Assembly: GCF_008831285.2 (NCBI RefSeq) | Contig: NC_045138.2 | Location: 36,197,115-36,261,114, forward strand | Direction of reading: 5' to 3' | DNA from: Nymphaea colorata | Taxonomy: Eukaryota > Streptophyta > Magnoliopsida > Nymphaeales > Nymphaeaceae | Length of the DNA stretch: 64,000 bases | In this document: one piece after another, positions 43,638-54,120 of the stretch | Numbering within the stretch: position 1 is the stretch's first letter | Layout of the letters: every line of letters begins with the position of its first letter | The notes under the pieces: model-generated | Databases searched by the model: none | What the model was told of the DNA's origin: nothing | What the model saw: only the letters and a program-made list of their open reading frames with translations | Made by a program: the position numbers and the translations under genes

Positions 43638-44242
43638 CAAAAGGCTTTCTACATGAGGGGCGTTTTTTTTTTATAAACCATGCAGTGTAAATCAAAGTCT
43701 CATGTGTTATATGGCCTCCTTTTTTTCTTAAGATCATGCTTTCATTACCATACAGAGGCAAAATAAACACATGGTGATAAAGTCCAAGAAAGCCAAATGG
43801 TTAAGAGAACGTTTCCTTGTTTTGAGTTTTCCTTTTTTCCCCTCTCAAGCGAATCAAGGCTCAAACCCTCGTAGCGGTAGCAGGCAAACCACTTGAGTGC
43901 AACTTCCCAACCAAGAGATACACCTTGCTTCGGCTACCCAACAAAGGACGGAATTCATGAGAGTCAAGCCTCAACTGCCCGCCCGAGAGCCGTTGCCTGG
44001 TCTATCCCTATTACGCCGACCCTTTGGGTCGGCCTAGGTTCTTAGTCATCATCCAATAGGTGACAGGAACCGATATGAAAAATGAAATTATGCCACTCAA
44101 ATATTTTTTCCTTAAGGTCACATCACAACTTAAAAATTCTTCGCTTATGAGAACTGTTGCTTAGGCTACATGGGATCCTATATTAGCTTCCGAAAAGAAG
44201 AAAACAAGGGGATCAAACGGGATATAAGGGGATCAAACGGGA
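43638..44242. other. Convergent 3' flanks of SIP2 and PAG1
   Basis: No gene. On the minus strand near 43860-43910 there is a tRNA-like B-box (GGGTTTGAGCC) with a weak A-box about 30 bp ahead. A perfect 9-bp-arm hairpin GCCGACCCTTTGGGTCGGC lies at about 44017-44035. Together these may be a decayed tRNA-derived SINE, but this is weak. Confidence 0.4.
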
Positions 44243-47200
44243 TTAGTCAGCATCCATGTCCTCTTGGGCAGCCTCAGCAGCCGATTTTGCCTGTTCTAGA
44301 AGGTCAGCAGGAACCTGAAAAGTTTAAAACAGTCAAGTCAAACTTCTCGAACAAATTGCTATGGTTAAGAACACGTATGCATTTAACATAGATGCTCGAA
44401 CAATCGTAACACTATCAATTGCCAACAACCTCATATTCCGTTGTCCAACTAATTTTTATTACCTTTTGATGTTCCCGATTTGACTCCTCGCATATCCAAC
44501 TCAGTTCTAGTTCAAAAGCTTTGTCCTTTGCCTCATCATGGACACTGTATATACTGCAATCATGAAAAATAAAATTTTTCTGAAACCAGCCAATAACTAA
44601 GGAAAACGTTTAATTCAAAACTACATGGCTTAAGATTCTGGTTGAAACTGCAAAAACAGAAATTGTACTTTTAAGTTTATTCATCCTAACCTTTAAACCT
44701 TTTGAAGACGACTTTGGAGGTAACTGCCTTGTGGGGACACAAAAACTATTTGCATATTTGATTTGACAATTAGTTTCTGAGAAAACCGTTTCTTAACCTT
44801 TCAAATTTCAATAACCATTAAGCATGCATGAAAAGTTCTAGTCGATATTCCAGTGCATGTTCTATATTACACAGGCATATATTGATTGGACAAACAAATG
44901 TACCAAGGCGCTTTAAGCAAACCATCAGACCCCCAACCAAAAGAGGGAGAATGTTGTGCCACTGATCTATTGCCGAAAACTTTAAAGACACACAAGAATG
45001 GATCCGACCAAGTACCGTAATTGAGAATAATAAGAAGGTTCACAATCAGGACAGAGACAAAATTGGTGTTCCACGCATTGTCTAATTACAGTAAAAAACG
45101 AAGGAAAAAATGCACAAAGGAACTTACATTTTAGCAACTTCAATAATTCCTTCCCTACATGTCATTTCAGAAAGCTTCAACTTTTCGATCTCTCTGCCAT
45201 ACAAACAACTTAACCATGTCAATGCCACTGCCTTTAACATGACAATGCAAATGGTACAGAAGGCAAATATCTGCGCGTGTGCTTCCACGTGCACTAGCAT
45301 TTGCATATTTAAATTTAAGCAGCTTAAGCAAGAAGCATACGTTTTGGCAGCTTGCCGACCCTTCCCAATTGCCGCTCCATAGTACCTCTGCAATTATATT
45401 CGTATAACACAAATTTATAAGCTTGCTTTTCGAGAAGAAAATGAAGGCAATTTGGAAAAAAGTTAAATGGGCTTTTTGGCCATTGCAACCGGCACTTCAC
45501 AGTTTACAAAGGGATACAAACGCACGTAGGAAACTCCTGATGGCTCAACGATGTATAGCTGTGGCCCATCTCTGTCATACCCCCCAAGAATTATCCCACA
45601 ACCAAATGGCCTGTATCGATGATAAACTATAAATAAGAATTATGAGGAAATAAATGAAGGAAAGTACAATCATGCTTCACCATATCCAGCAAAAAAGAAG
45701 AACTGTTAGAAGAAATTAACCAACCTTAGCCACCAGTAGAGTGTGCACAAGTGCACATAACTAGCAATACGGTCTGCAAGTTCTTTAACAGGGATAGGTT
45801 CCCCATAGATACTGCAATGGTATAAAAGCCACTGTATATTAAGAAGAAGAAGGCAGAAGTATAATTTGTACATCTATATCTCATCAAATGAAAAGTTATG
45901 TAATAGAACTAATTTGTACATCTATATCTCATCAAATGAAAAGTTATGTAATAGAACTAATTTGTACATCTATATCTCATCAAATGAAAAGTTATGTAAT
46001 AGAACCTTTCAGGTGTACCCCAGAACCCCAAATATGAAAGAAGAGTTTATAACATTATTCGCTTATTTTTCTTTTTCTCTTTTAATCAGGAGAAAACGGA
46101 ACACAATGAAGGATGAAAAAAAGGGAAATAACAACAGAAATTGGAACACATCTACCGGAAAAGACAAAATTGCAGATGAGACATTCTTCATTATAGTTTC
46201 CACCCAAATAGAACGATGCAAATTGACAGGAATGAATAATTTAAAGGACCGCTAGTTCATCCATCGAGAAACAGTAAATTCAAGAATATACTTCGAGTAG
46301 CTAGTTGCTTCAGACTTGGCTCGAGCAACAATCTGCCTCCCATCAGCTGCCAATCCAGCCACAGCCTGTACCCAATTGCCAAAAAGATTTACATGAATGA
46401 CCAAACAAACATTATCAACCTAAAGTGATAAAGTCAAATGACGAACCATAAAAACATTGAAATTTGCCAAACAAGGAGATACAAATCCAGAACAGCTAAA
46501 AAACACCCAACCAATCACTGTAAAAAAATTGAAAATTCATTAACCACGACAACAAAGCTGCAAAGCACATAAAGGCAAACTGTCTGTAGAGTACCACGCC
46601 AGAGTGGCGGTGAACAGAATGGATTCGCCGATTGCATCCTTCCAACATCATTTTTGATGTTATGAGTTTCTCAACGCCCTGGTCAGAAAAGGTATACCAA
46701 GAAAAATTAATAACCTGAGCTTGAATTGATGAGACACGATCACGAGCAAGACATACGCCAGCTAACCAACCACGCAAGTCTCAACAGTCAACAGAAAGCT
46801 ACAACAGAAAGAGTATACCAAGAGTAAAAGGTCTTACCAAGACAATCCCATCCTTGCACTTGATCCCAACTACCGTCCTACATATCAAAAATTTCATTGC
46901 CAAAAGTTGAATCATTAGACAGGGAATAGAAATATGAAACCCTACACAACTATGACTAAGGGAAATGAAACCGATTATTACGAATCAAAGTCCTGTTGTT
47001 CAGCGACACTAACCAGTATGAAGTCAATAGACTTAATCATTGATATTACAGCAATCAGGCGAAACGAAACCCAGGAAACAGAAGTGAAGACCCAAAACAG
47101 AAAAATCAAGAAGCTCAAAACTGAACCCAGTAGCAGAAAGACGCTGTTCCCGTTCGCAAAAAGACGAGACTGATCCCATCCATTTACGAATTTTAGGCAA

Positions 47201-47527
47201 TGGAGGGAAAATAGAGAGCTATTTCTCAAGTTAAGATTGGCTTTGGCCCGTTCCTGCCTTCTTTTTTTTCAGCACGCCACCATGCTGCAATTGCAAAGTT
47301 CTCCGATGTCTATGACACTGGCATTTTATTGTTTAAATTTTCCAAAGGCAGATATCGAACTCGAGGAAAACGAAATAAAATGAAGATCTTTTTGAAATAT
47401 CCTCCCCCCTGCGTCTTATCGCAAATTCACCAAAAGGAAAGCCATCAATCATGCCGGGATATCGCGATTGCGACATTTTTCTTGGGACCCAAATGAATGT
47501 GTGTGCGTGTGCGCGTGCGTGTGCGTG

Positions 47528-47566
<39 letters not shown>

Positions 47567-47673
47567 CACCCGCTGTTGTCGACGGCCTTGGCAGCGTACT
47601 CTATCTGGAAGACTCGACCGTCGGGGGAGAAGGTAGTCACAGAGAGATCATAACCCGTTCCGATGCTACTCAT
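44243..47673 (-). CDS. PAG1: 20S proteasome subunit alpha type-3 (PAG1, alpha-3)
   Basis: Ten exons: 47673-47570, 46877-46838, 46678-46595, 46365-46292, 45811-45725, 45610-45526, 45387-45341, 45193-45128, 44553-44463, 44314-44243; 750 nt, 249 residues, exactly the length I recall for Arabidopsis PAG1. It is a structural member of the outer alpha ring of the 20S core in nucleus and cytosol, with no peptidase activity of its own. The N-terminus [20 protein letters not shown] then [11 protein letters not shown] is the proteasome alpha signature that gates the pore. Later conserved parts are [24 protein letters not shown] and [17 protein letters not shown]. The tail ends in an acidic EEDMDAD-like stretch (here QEDMDAD). 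Odd point: exon 3 gives MMLEGCNRR where relatives usually have MMLPGSNRR. A purine run next to the exon 1 donor gives a 38-bp GA repeat. Confidence 0.95.
45863..46006. repeat. Three perfect-looking 48-bp tandem repeats in a PAG1 intron
   Basis: AATTTGTACATCTATATCTC begins at 45863, 45911 and 45959; the units match base for base as far as I can read, except at the last base of the array. It lies inside the intron 45812-46291. As 48 is a multiple of three, the strand is open by chance. Confidence 0.93.
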
Positions 47674-48928
47674 CTCTCTCTCTCTCTGAAAAAACTTCGT
47701 CTTCAAGAAACCAAAACGATGAGAAAGAGCAAAAGGTAAAAGCAGATCGGAAATATGGAGGGAGCTAACATGTACAAAACGAGCATAGGTTGCCTTCTCG
47801 ATTGAGCCCCTATCTTTGTTAAAATTACCCAACGTGCCATCATCCGACTCGGTCCCGAGTGTGCCGATGGACGGGACCTAGCGACCAAGAATGAGGACGC
47901 TAGGGACCAAGAATAGTTGAATTACTCCATTGTCACATTTTTGTTATATTGTAAAACCGTAAATTTAACCAAATAATTCTCTCATTTTTGTGTTTTAATT
48001 CTTGTTTATTATGTCAATTTTCTTTCCGTTTTGATGTTTCATAGTCGCCCCTGCAAGGAGAGGCACGTAGGTGAAACACCTGTGACGATGGTTAAGGGTG
48101 GGCTCGGATGAGTAATTGAGTATTTGGCCCATGACTGATCGAGCTTGGCATGATTATTTGACCTGTGAACCAGTTCGATAAAAGAAACTCGTCGGACCAA
48201 ACTGACCCGAGTCCGGTATTAGAGACCCGTACCATATCAGCTCCGTAGATACATTTTGTGATGCTGGCATACTCTTAGCACAATACTGATAACTCCTTTC
48301 AAAAACTCTTAGCATATCGCCGAAACGCTCCCTTATCGAGTTGAGGGTTTAACCGAGTACACAACGTGTATGAAGTTGATAGTCGAGTTCAGCCCGATAA
48401 CTAAGCAGAGGTCAGGCTTTGAGCCGCCAATAAGGTCTTCGAGTCCGTCGAGCACAACTTTGTGGAGCCTTATACCTGATTTCCAGCTTTGGAATTGGAA
48501 CAGAATGTCAAGTCTTTTATACGTCACATACCCTCCGACCTGATCTGCCAGCTCGCATAGTCTCTCTATCTCTCTAACAGCCGCACTCATGCAGCTGAGA
48601 AACCTAAAGAAATACGACAGCAGCACTGCCAGTACGTGATTCATGTCGATGCAACTAAACGTTCAGAAACCCAGCCAAAGATGTTCCAAAACCAGGAAAC
48701 CACCAACCATATATGGGACTCTAATTTATTTGCAACCTTTCTCACAATTGACTTTGATACAAATATACACTACCTATCGGCAGTAAAAGTAGGTGATTTT
48801 CTAATCCCCCATCTTACAGGAGACTGTACACAAGCAATCAGAGAAAAAAAAAAAGCTCACAAGAAAAAACAGGGTGTTTATGTTTAGATGGCTTTCCGAA
48901 AAGCCATCGTATTAACTATCTCCAGCTT
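47674..48928. other. Upstream flank of PAG1 and 3' flank of the pseudokinase gene
   Basis: 47674-47880 is PAG1 leader and promoter with CT runs. A minus-strand open frame at 48333-48644 (103 codons) has no motif I know and no obvious promoter; it may be chance or a gene relic. 48650-48928 is probably the 3' UTR of the next gene. Confidence 0.5.
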
Positions 48929-51106
48929 TCAGGAAAAGGATGCGCTTGCAGTTGCTCCAGATGACTCTGCCCTGCCATTCATCTGTAAAACTTCCTTTCC
49001 GTGGCTTTCAACTTGTAGGGACCTGCTCAACCTTCTCAACCATATCTCGTAGTCCACAGGGTATGGGGTGCCGCAGAGGCTGTCAATGTAATCCGCAAAC
49101 GCTTTTAACACGGTGGAAATGTGACCAAGCTTCTGTTGGATCAAACGTTTAGACCAAGCTGACTCTCTCCACTGCAATGCAGCCTCGACAGAGTCTAATT
49201 CAGGAAGCAAGCCTCCACACAAGAAAAAGAGTAGGTAGACGAGACTCTCTGCATCCGAAGATGGACACAGCTTCCCTTCCTGAAGGGCATAACTTGAAGA
49301 ATAGTGAAGATTTGTGGCTGTCTTGTCTTTATCTTCTAAGACAGCACGGCCCCATCCAACCAAAACAAAATGGCACTTTGCTCCGGAGCTAACACAGATT
49401 ATGTTTTCTGGGCAAATGTCTCCGTGCCGGATTCCAGCAGTGCTAGCTGCATGGATAGCAGATAGGCAATCATGGGACAACCTGAGCACCTCCTCAGGGG
49501 TGAGCTCGACCCTCTTCACCATGCTGGATACAAATTCACCAACTGGATACATGGCAAGGATCGGGGTTCCACACCAGGGGTGATTACAGCGATCATTGGT
49601 GCCACTCTTCGAGCACTGACCTGGGTGCACTATTCTTCCAGATGCAACAAGCTGGGGCAGGTATTTGCTTGAGAGACCCTTCTGCCTCATTACGGTGAGA
49701 ATCTTGGTCTGTCTCTGGACCTGATACCATAAGTTCATTTCCTCCCATGAAGGTCCTAACCGAGATGGATGAGAACCAACATAAAGCAAGAGCAATTTCC
49801 CGGGCTCATCAAGAGAGGTTGAGCTGTATATTGGAACATCATCACTTCGTAATGCCTCGTTGATCTGAAAACCCTTCTTCCAATTAGAATCTTCCATCCA
49901 CAGAATGGATCCAACTTCTAGGCTAAAGGACACCTGAGGTTCTACTTCAACCAATTCATCCCTCACTTCAACAATTTCTGATGAATAACTTTGTTGCAGG
50001 GGCGGTGCTGAAGTTGAACTACTACCGTTGACTCGTATCTCAACTAATTGCCTCTCATTTCTTCGCTTTTGAAGACGAGAAACATGAATTCCAGCCAAAT
50101 CTGCAAATGTTTTCTTTGGCGTTCCTGTGGTTAACATAATAGTATGGTAAGTAGCATGCAGTACCTGTAATGTCCCAACGTCCCCCCAGTTGGCATTACC
50201 AAGCTTATTCCAGATTCGGTCAACAGAAGAAACCATGACGCGGGAATGGTTTATTATCCAATCAGCCGCACATTCATAAACATTATTTACATCAACCTCC
50301 ATTGTGCGTACATCTCCTTCCAATTTAACCACTCCCCCATACTGGGAATCCACAATCAGAACGTACACAAAGTTAGAATCACAGAGAAGATTATATCTGC
50401 TTAGGTTTCTAGACAACAGCACACGAACAGCAAAGAACAATGCTTCACCAAGGACAGAAGGAGAAGGTTGACGATCACTCTTCGATGAGAGGCTTGCTAC
50501 GTCAGACCTCAGCAATGCTACTTCGAGAATCTCTTCCCATTTACCATATGAATGGCGACCATTATTGACAAGTAAAGCAGTCGCACAAAGCCCTCCAGCT
50601 TTTCCATTAGCAATAACTTTTTCTGCAGGATAGAATCTAGAAGTTGAACTATGCAAACTTCCTACCAAAAATGGCATAGGCCCATCCTTATCCCAGAATG
50701 TCTCCCACAATCCCTTGGCAGCTGCATACAGGAAGTCTTCAAGTGCAAGATATGCCTTTGCTTCTACAGCATCTGAAGTTGAAGCGTAAACAGCATTTGG
50801 CATTCGAATGAGCTGCTGAAAAGAAACACCTTCCAATGCATAATCAAATTTCTGGAGCTCCTGTAACTCAAAGGGCACAATCCTTTTATTGTTTGAATAC
50901 TCTGAAATTGATGGGAACCAATCCAACAGTTTCTCTGTCAGGCATTCAGGTTCAGCAAGTCTCCTGATAAACTCTTTTGCCAAAGAAAGTGAAGAACGAG
51001 ACTTGCTTCCTGTTGGTGCACCAGGCTTGTGCGTTTCAGATCCAGATGTCCGTTCAGAGGATTCCCCTGCAGTCGCATCAAAACTCAGTTTCCTTTGCAT
51101 AATCAT
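48929..51106 (-). CDS. Protein kinase-like (probable pseudokinase) plant protein
   Basis: One long exon, 725 codons from the first ATG at 51106. It is a conserved plant protein type whose function I do not know. The C-terminal third has a kinase-like fold: IRHGDICPENIICVSSG around residue 560 stands where kinases have HRDxxxxN, so the Asp and Asn are kept but the Arg is Gly; the DFG loop reads LVGWGRA, lacking the metal-binding Asp. A Cys/His-rich insert (GQCSKSGTNDRCNHPWCGTP) precedes it. An aspartate-protein-like fold or glycine loop is not evident upstream. The loss of DFG suggests no phosphotransfer. The true start is uncertain: a leader exon at 53249-53311 ends ATGACGTCAG|GT and joins in phase to the acceptor at 51067/51066, giving MTSGESSERTSGS and 715 residues. 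Confidence 0.82.
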   Translation of the reverse strand: MIMQRKLSFDATAGESSERTSGSETHKPGAPTGSKSRSSLSLAKEFIRRLAEPECLTEKLLDWFPSISEYSNNKRIVPFELQELQKFDYALEGVSFQQLIRMPNAVYASTSDAVEAKAYLALEDFLYAAAKGLWETFWDKDGPMPFLVGSLHSSTSRFYPAEKVIANGKAGGLCATALLVNNGRHSYGKWEEILEVALLRSDVASLSSKSDRQPSPSVLGEALFFAVRVLLSRNLSRYNLLCDSNFVYVLIVDSQYGGVVKLEGDVRTMEVDVNNVYECAADWIINHSRVMVSSVDRIWNKLGNANWGDVGTLQVLHATYHTIMLTTGTPKKTFADLAGIHVSRLQKRRNERQLVEIRVNGSSSTSAPPLQQSYSSEIVEVRDELVEVEPQVSFSLEVGSILWMEDSNWKKGFQINEALRSDDVPIYSSTSLDEPGKLLLLYVGSHPSRLGPSWEEMNLWYQVQRQTKILTVMRQKGLSSKYLPQLVASGRIVHPGQCSKSGTNDRCNHPWCGTPILAMYPVGEFVSSMVKRVELTPEEVLRLSHDCLSAIHAASTAGIRHGDICPENIICVSSGAKCHFVLVGWGRAVLEDKDKTATNLHYSSSYALQEGKLCPSSDAESLVYLLFFLCGGLLPELDSVEAALQWRESAWSKRLIQQKLGHISTVLKAFADYIDSLCGTPYPVDYEIWLRRLSRSLQVESHGKEVLQMNGRAESSGATASASFS

Positions 51107-53248
51107 ACAAATGCAAGTATTTGAAAGTAAAAAATGATAGATTTATGAAATGATGCTTGATTCTACAATAAAAAAACATGAAACCATAAATAGAAGAGCA
51201 CCACTTTAAAGTTTAAACTCAACAATCATAAATGAAGGAGACTAAAGAAGACAAGCTAGATAAAGGACAGCAAAGCAGCTGAGAACCTTTTCATTTGCCA
51301 ACAGGCAACAACATGAAAGGTACTTGGTTATGTCTTTGCATGTAAAACCATAAACTCCATACATAGGCATACATTATTAAATTACACAAATACATATATA
51401 TTAAATATATGGACATATATGTGCACGAAATATGTATATATATTATATACTGCAGAAGAATATGTCAAAAGTACAAAGTAATAAGAACCATACTGAATGA
51501 AGATAATTATAAATCATCAATAAATACATTAAATAAAGATAATTATAATTAAACAAAGGGTAATATCCAGGATATAAGATTGACAAGAGCCTTAACTGAC
51601 AATTGTTCAAATATTGACTTCAACTATACAATAAAATTTTAACAAGCATCTAGTATTCAGCATTGAAAAGAAAAAGTTGCAAAAACTGATTCCTAAATTC
51701 CTTCCGATGCAAGGTTCTCTGAATTCCTTCAATTTGTCACTCTAATAAAAGATATGTCTTTAGACTTTAAATCTAATCATCCAATTTCTTTCAAGTTTTC
51801 CGTTTTATGCTTATTATTACATATAATATATGAATTAAATATTTTATCATATAAGCATTTTCATTCTCATATTTCTCTTTCATATTTAATCCTAGACAAG
51901 CTTGATAATAAAGTACACAAAGATTATAAACAAACCTAGACCAATTTCCTTCAGATAGTGGTTTATATAGATGATCCTTCTTGTCATCTGGTAAGGACCA
52001 GCCTAACCCCAGCTACAGACTTTTATCTTTTGTTTGCTTTATAAATCGAAAGTAGAACAGATTCACTAAAACAGAAGTAATATTTACTCCAGTCTCCAAT
52101 ACGCATCATTTAGAGGAAGAAAGAACGAAACAAACAACATTATCATGCGAGGGAATACTAACTGATGTCACAAGGCATGGTATGCATGTCACAGAATGTT
52201 CACATCGTATGGCACAACCATTTACCCATGCAAGGGGTTGAATCACGCCATGCAGGCCTATGAAGTATGACTCTTTCAAATGCAGAGTCTGACACAGGAT
52301 TTACCACGAAAAGAAAGGAAAAGAGACAGGATAAGTTTTTTAAAACCAACAGCTATACTGCTATCACATCATTTCTCTGAAACAAGTACCCTGAACTGAT
52401 TTGTAAATTTACTAAATTTTTTTCACATATTTTCCTTTAAATCATTTTTGTCGGGCAATCTACGGTTCAATCCTTATAATGTAGAAAAACTAAGTGTAAA
52501 CAATAAGTCCAAACCTTCCAAAAATATCAAACCACAGAGAGAGGGAAAGACAGAGCGGGCTTATGACACCAATTGTTGAAACTTTAAGTACACACCCTTA
52601 TTCTAACGTGCAACCCCTTGGACTCTAAGCTCAAAAATAGCAATATTTGTTCTACTCATTACGTTTTATGATCATTAAACAGTTGATAACCTTTGACGAG
52701 CAAAGTGCAACCACGTCCCATTTCAAATCCATTTCCAATATTTGGAAGTCATGGCAGTTGAATTTGCAGTAGCTCAGAGCTCAATTGGAGAAAATTTATA
52801 CAAGTTTAGTTACTTTCAGAATAGCAATAATATAAAATACGAAGGCTGTTCTGATAGCGAGAGAATTGCTAAACATCTCATCTGAAGAACACAATAAATT
52901 AGTAGATTTAACCAAAATTTGACTTCATATCTTAACACCCGGAAAAGGAGAACGCGATATTTTCACGGTATCTTCTCTTTTTGAAAAAAAAAAAAAACAT
53001 TGTCAAAAAAATACTAATGTGATAAAATTGTATTTTAGTGATAATACATAAGCTTTCATATCCCCACGTTTTTCCTGATAGAGGGCATGCTCATTTGTGT
53101 AGTTGACATGCGAACACACACGCACAGCCAATAACTAAAACTTCAATTATCAAGTAAAAAGTCAGCCTTCCTATGTCAAAGAGGCAAACGTAATACAATG
53201 AAAAGGCAAACTTAATGCCTAAGGATTGAGTAACACAAAAAGAATCAC

Positions 53249-54120
53249 CTGACGTCATCGTTGTTTAGACCCGCACTCCCAATTCACTTCATCCGAATTC
53301 TGATCATGGAGCTACAGAAAGATAAAATAAGAGAAAGAGATAGTTTTTAGACTCACATCCCAACAAAAGGCGAAATCCAAACAGCCAATGTCCCAAAGGT
53401 TGATGTATCAGAAAATAGTTATCTCTACTGTGTTGAAAGGCAAATTCACAGGATCACCGCTGCGTGAAGATGATCCAGTTCCGGACGTTTACAGGATACA
53501 TTTAAAGATAAAAACAAGCAACATATCGAAGCTCTTGTAAAAAATAACGCGCTAAATTATTTTCGTTCTGCAGCTTCTGCGTACGGCGTTTCGCAGCATT
53601 TAATGCATGTAATGCACAAACATTAATAATGGTTTTCTCAATTTTCCAATCTCTTTAAATTACATTTTCTCGTAGCAAAGGTTTTAATTTTCCCGACGAA
53701 AAAATTTCGTTCTTCCAAAATCGACAACATTTTCTTCTGAAATCGAAGGACAAAAGGCTAGGGTTTCATCACGAAATCCAGCATACGTATTAAAAACAAA
53801 ACCTCAACGACGACACGACAAAAGCAACATCTCAAACTCCACCGGAACTCAAATCACCCGCATCCCTCCGGCAAATCAAATTCCATCACCCTATGGAACA
53901 ATAAAACGACGATTACAAAGATTTAGGGCTCCCGAAAGAGATCGCAAGGAAGGAAGAAATAGGAAGGCGTTCTCGCTGCGAAAAAATCGTTAATAGACAA
54001 TAGATAGTACTTACGCAGCAGGAGATGGTCAATGAGGAGAGTGGAAAAGAACCTGCCGGAAAGAAGCTTCGGAGAGAGAGAGAGAGAGAGGGGTTCGAGG
54101 GTTTCACTCTCCACTCCACT
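53249..54120 (-). other. 5' leader exons of the pseudokinase gene
   Basis: Exon A runs from about 54120 (start of transcription not fixed) to 54015, rich in CT, with donor C|GTAAGTACT. Exon B is 53311-53249, with acceptor TTTATCTTTCTGTAG and donor CAG|GTGATT. Exon B holds an upstream ATG with a seven-codon frame, and then ATGACGTCAG, a possible main start. A further good acceptor, TTTTTTTATTGTAG, lies just before 51168. The intron that follows exon B is about 2.1 kb and AT-rich; I saw no coding exon in it. Confidence 0.6.

Noticed and set aside
47449-47832. 127-codon minus-strand frame containing the PAG1 N-terminus with an upstream extension
   Set aside because: The PAG1 start is the conserved MSSIGTGYD at 47673; the upstream part is leader, and the downstream Ser/Leu and His/Thr runs are intron microsatellite.
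48333-48644. Minus-strand 103-codon frame downstream of the pseudokinase gene
   Set aside because: No recognised motif or gene structure.
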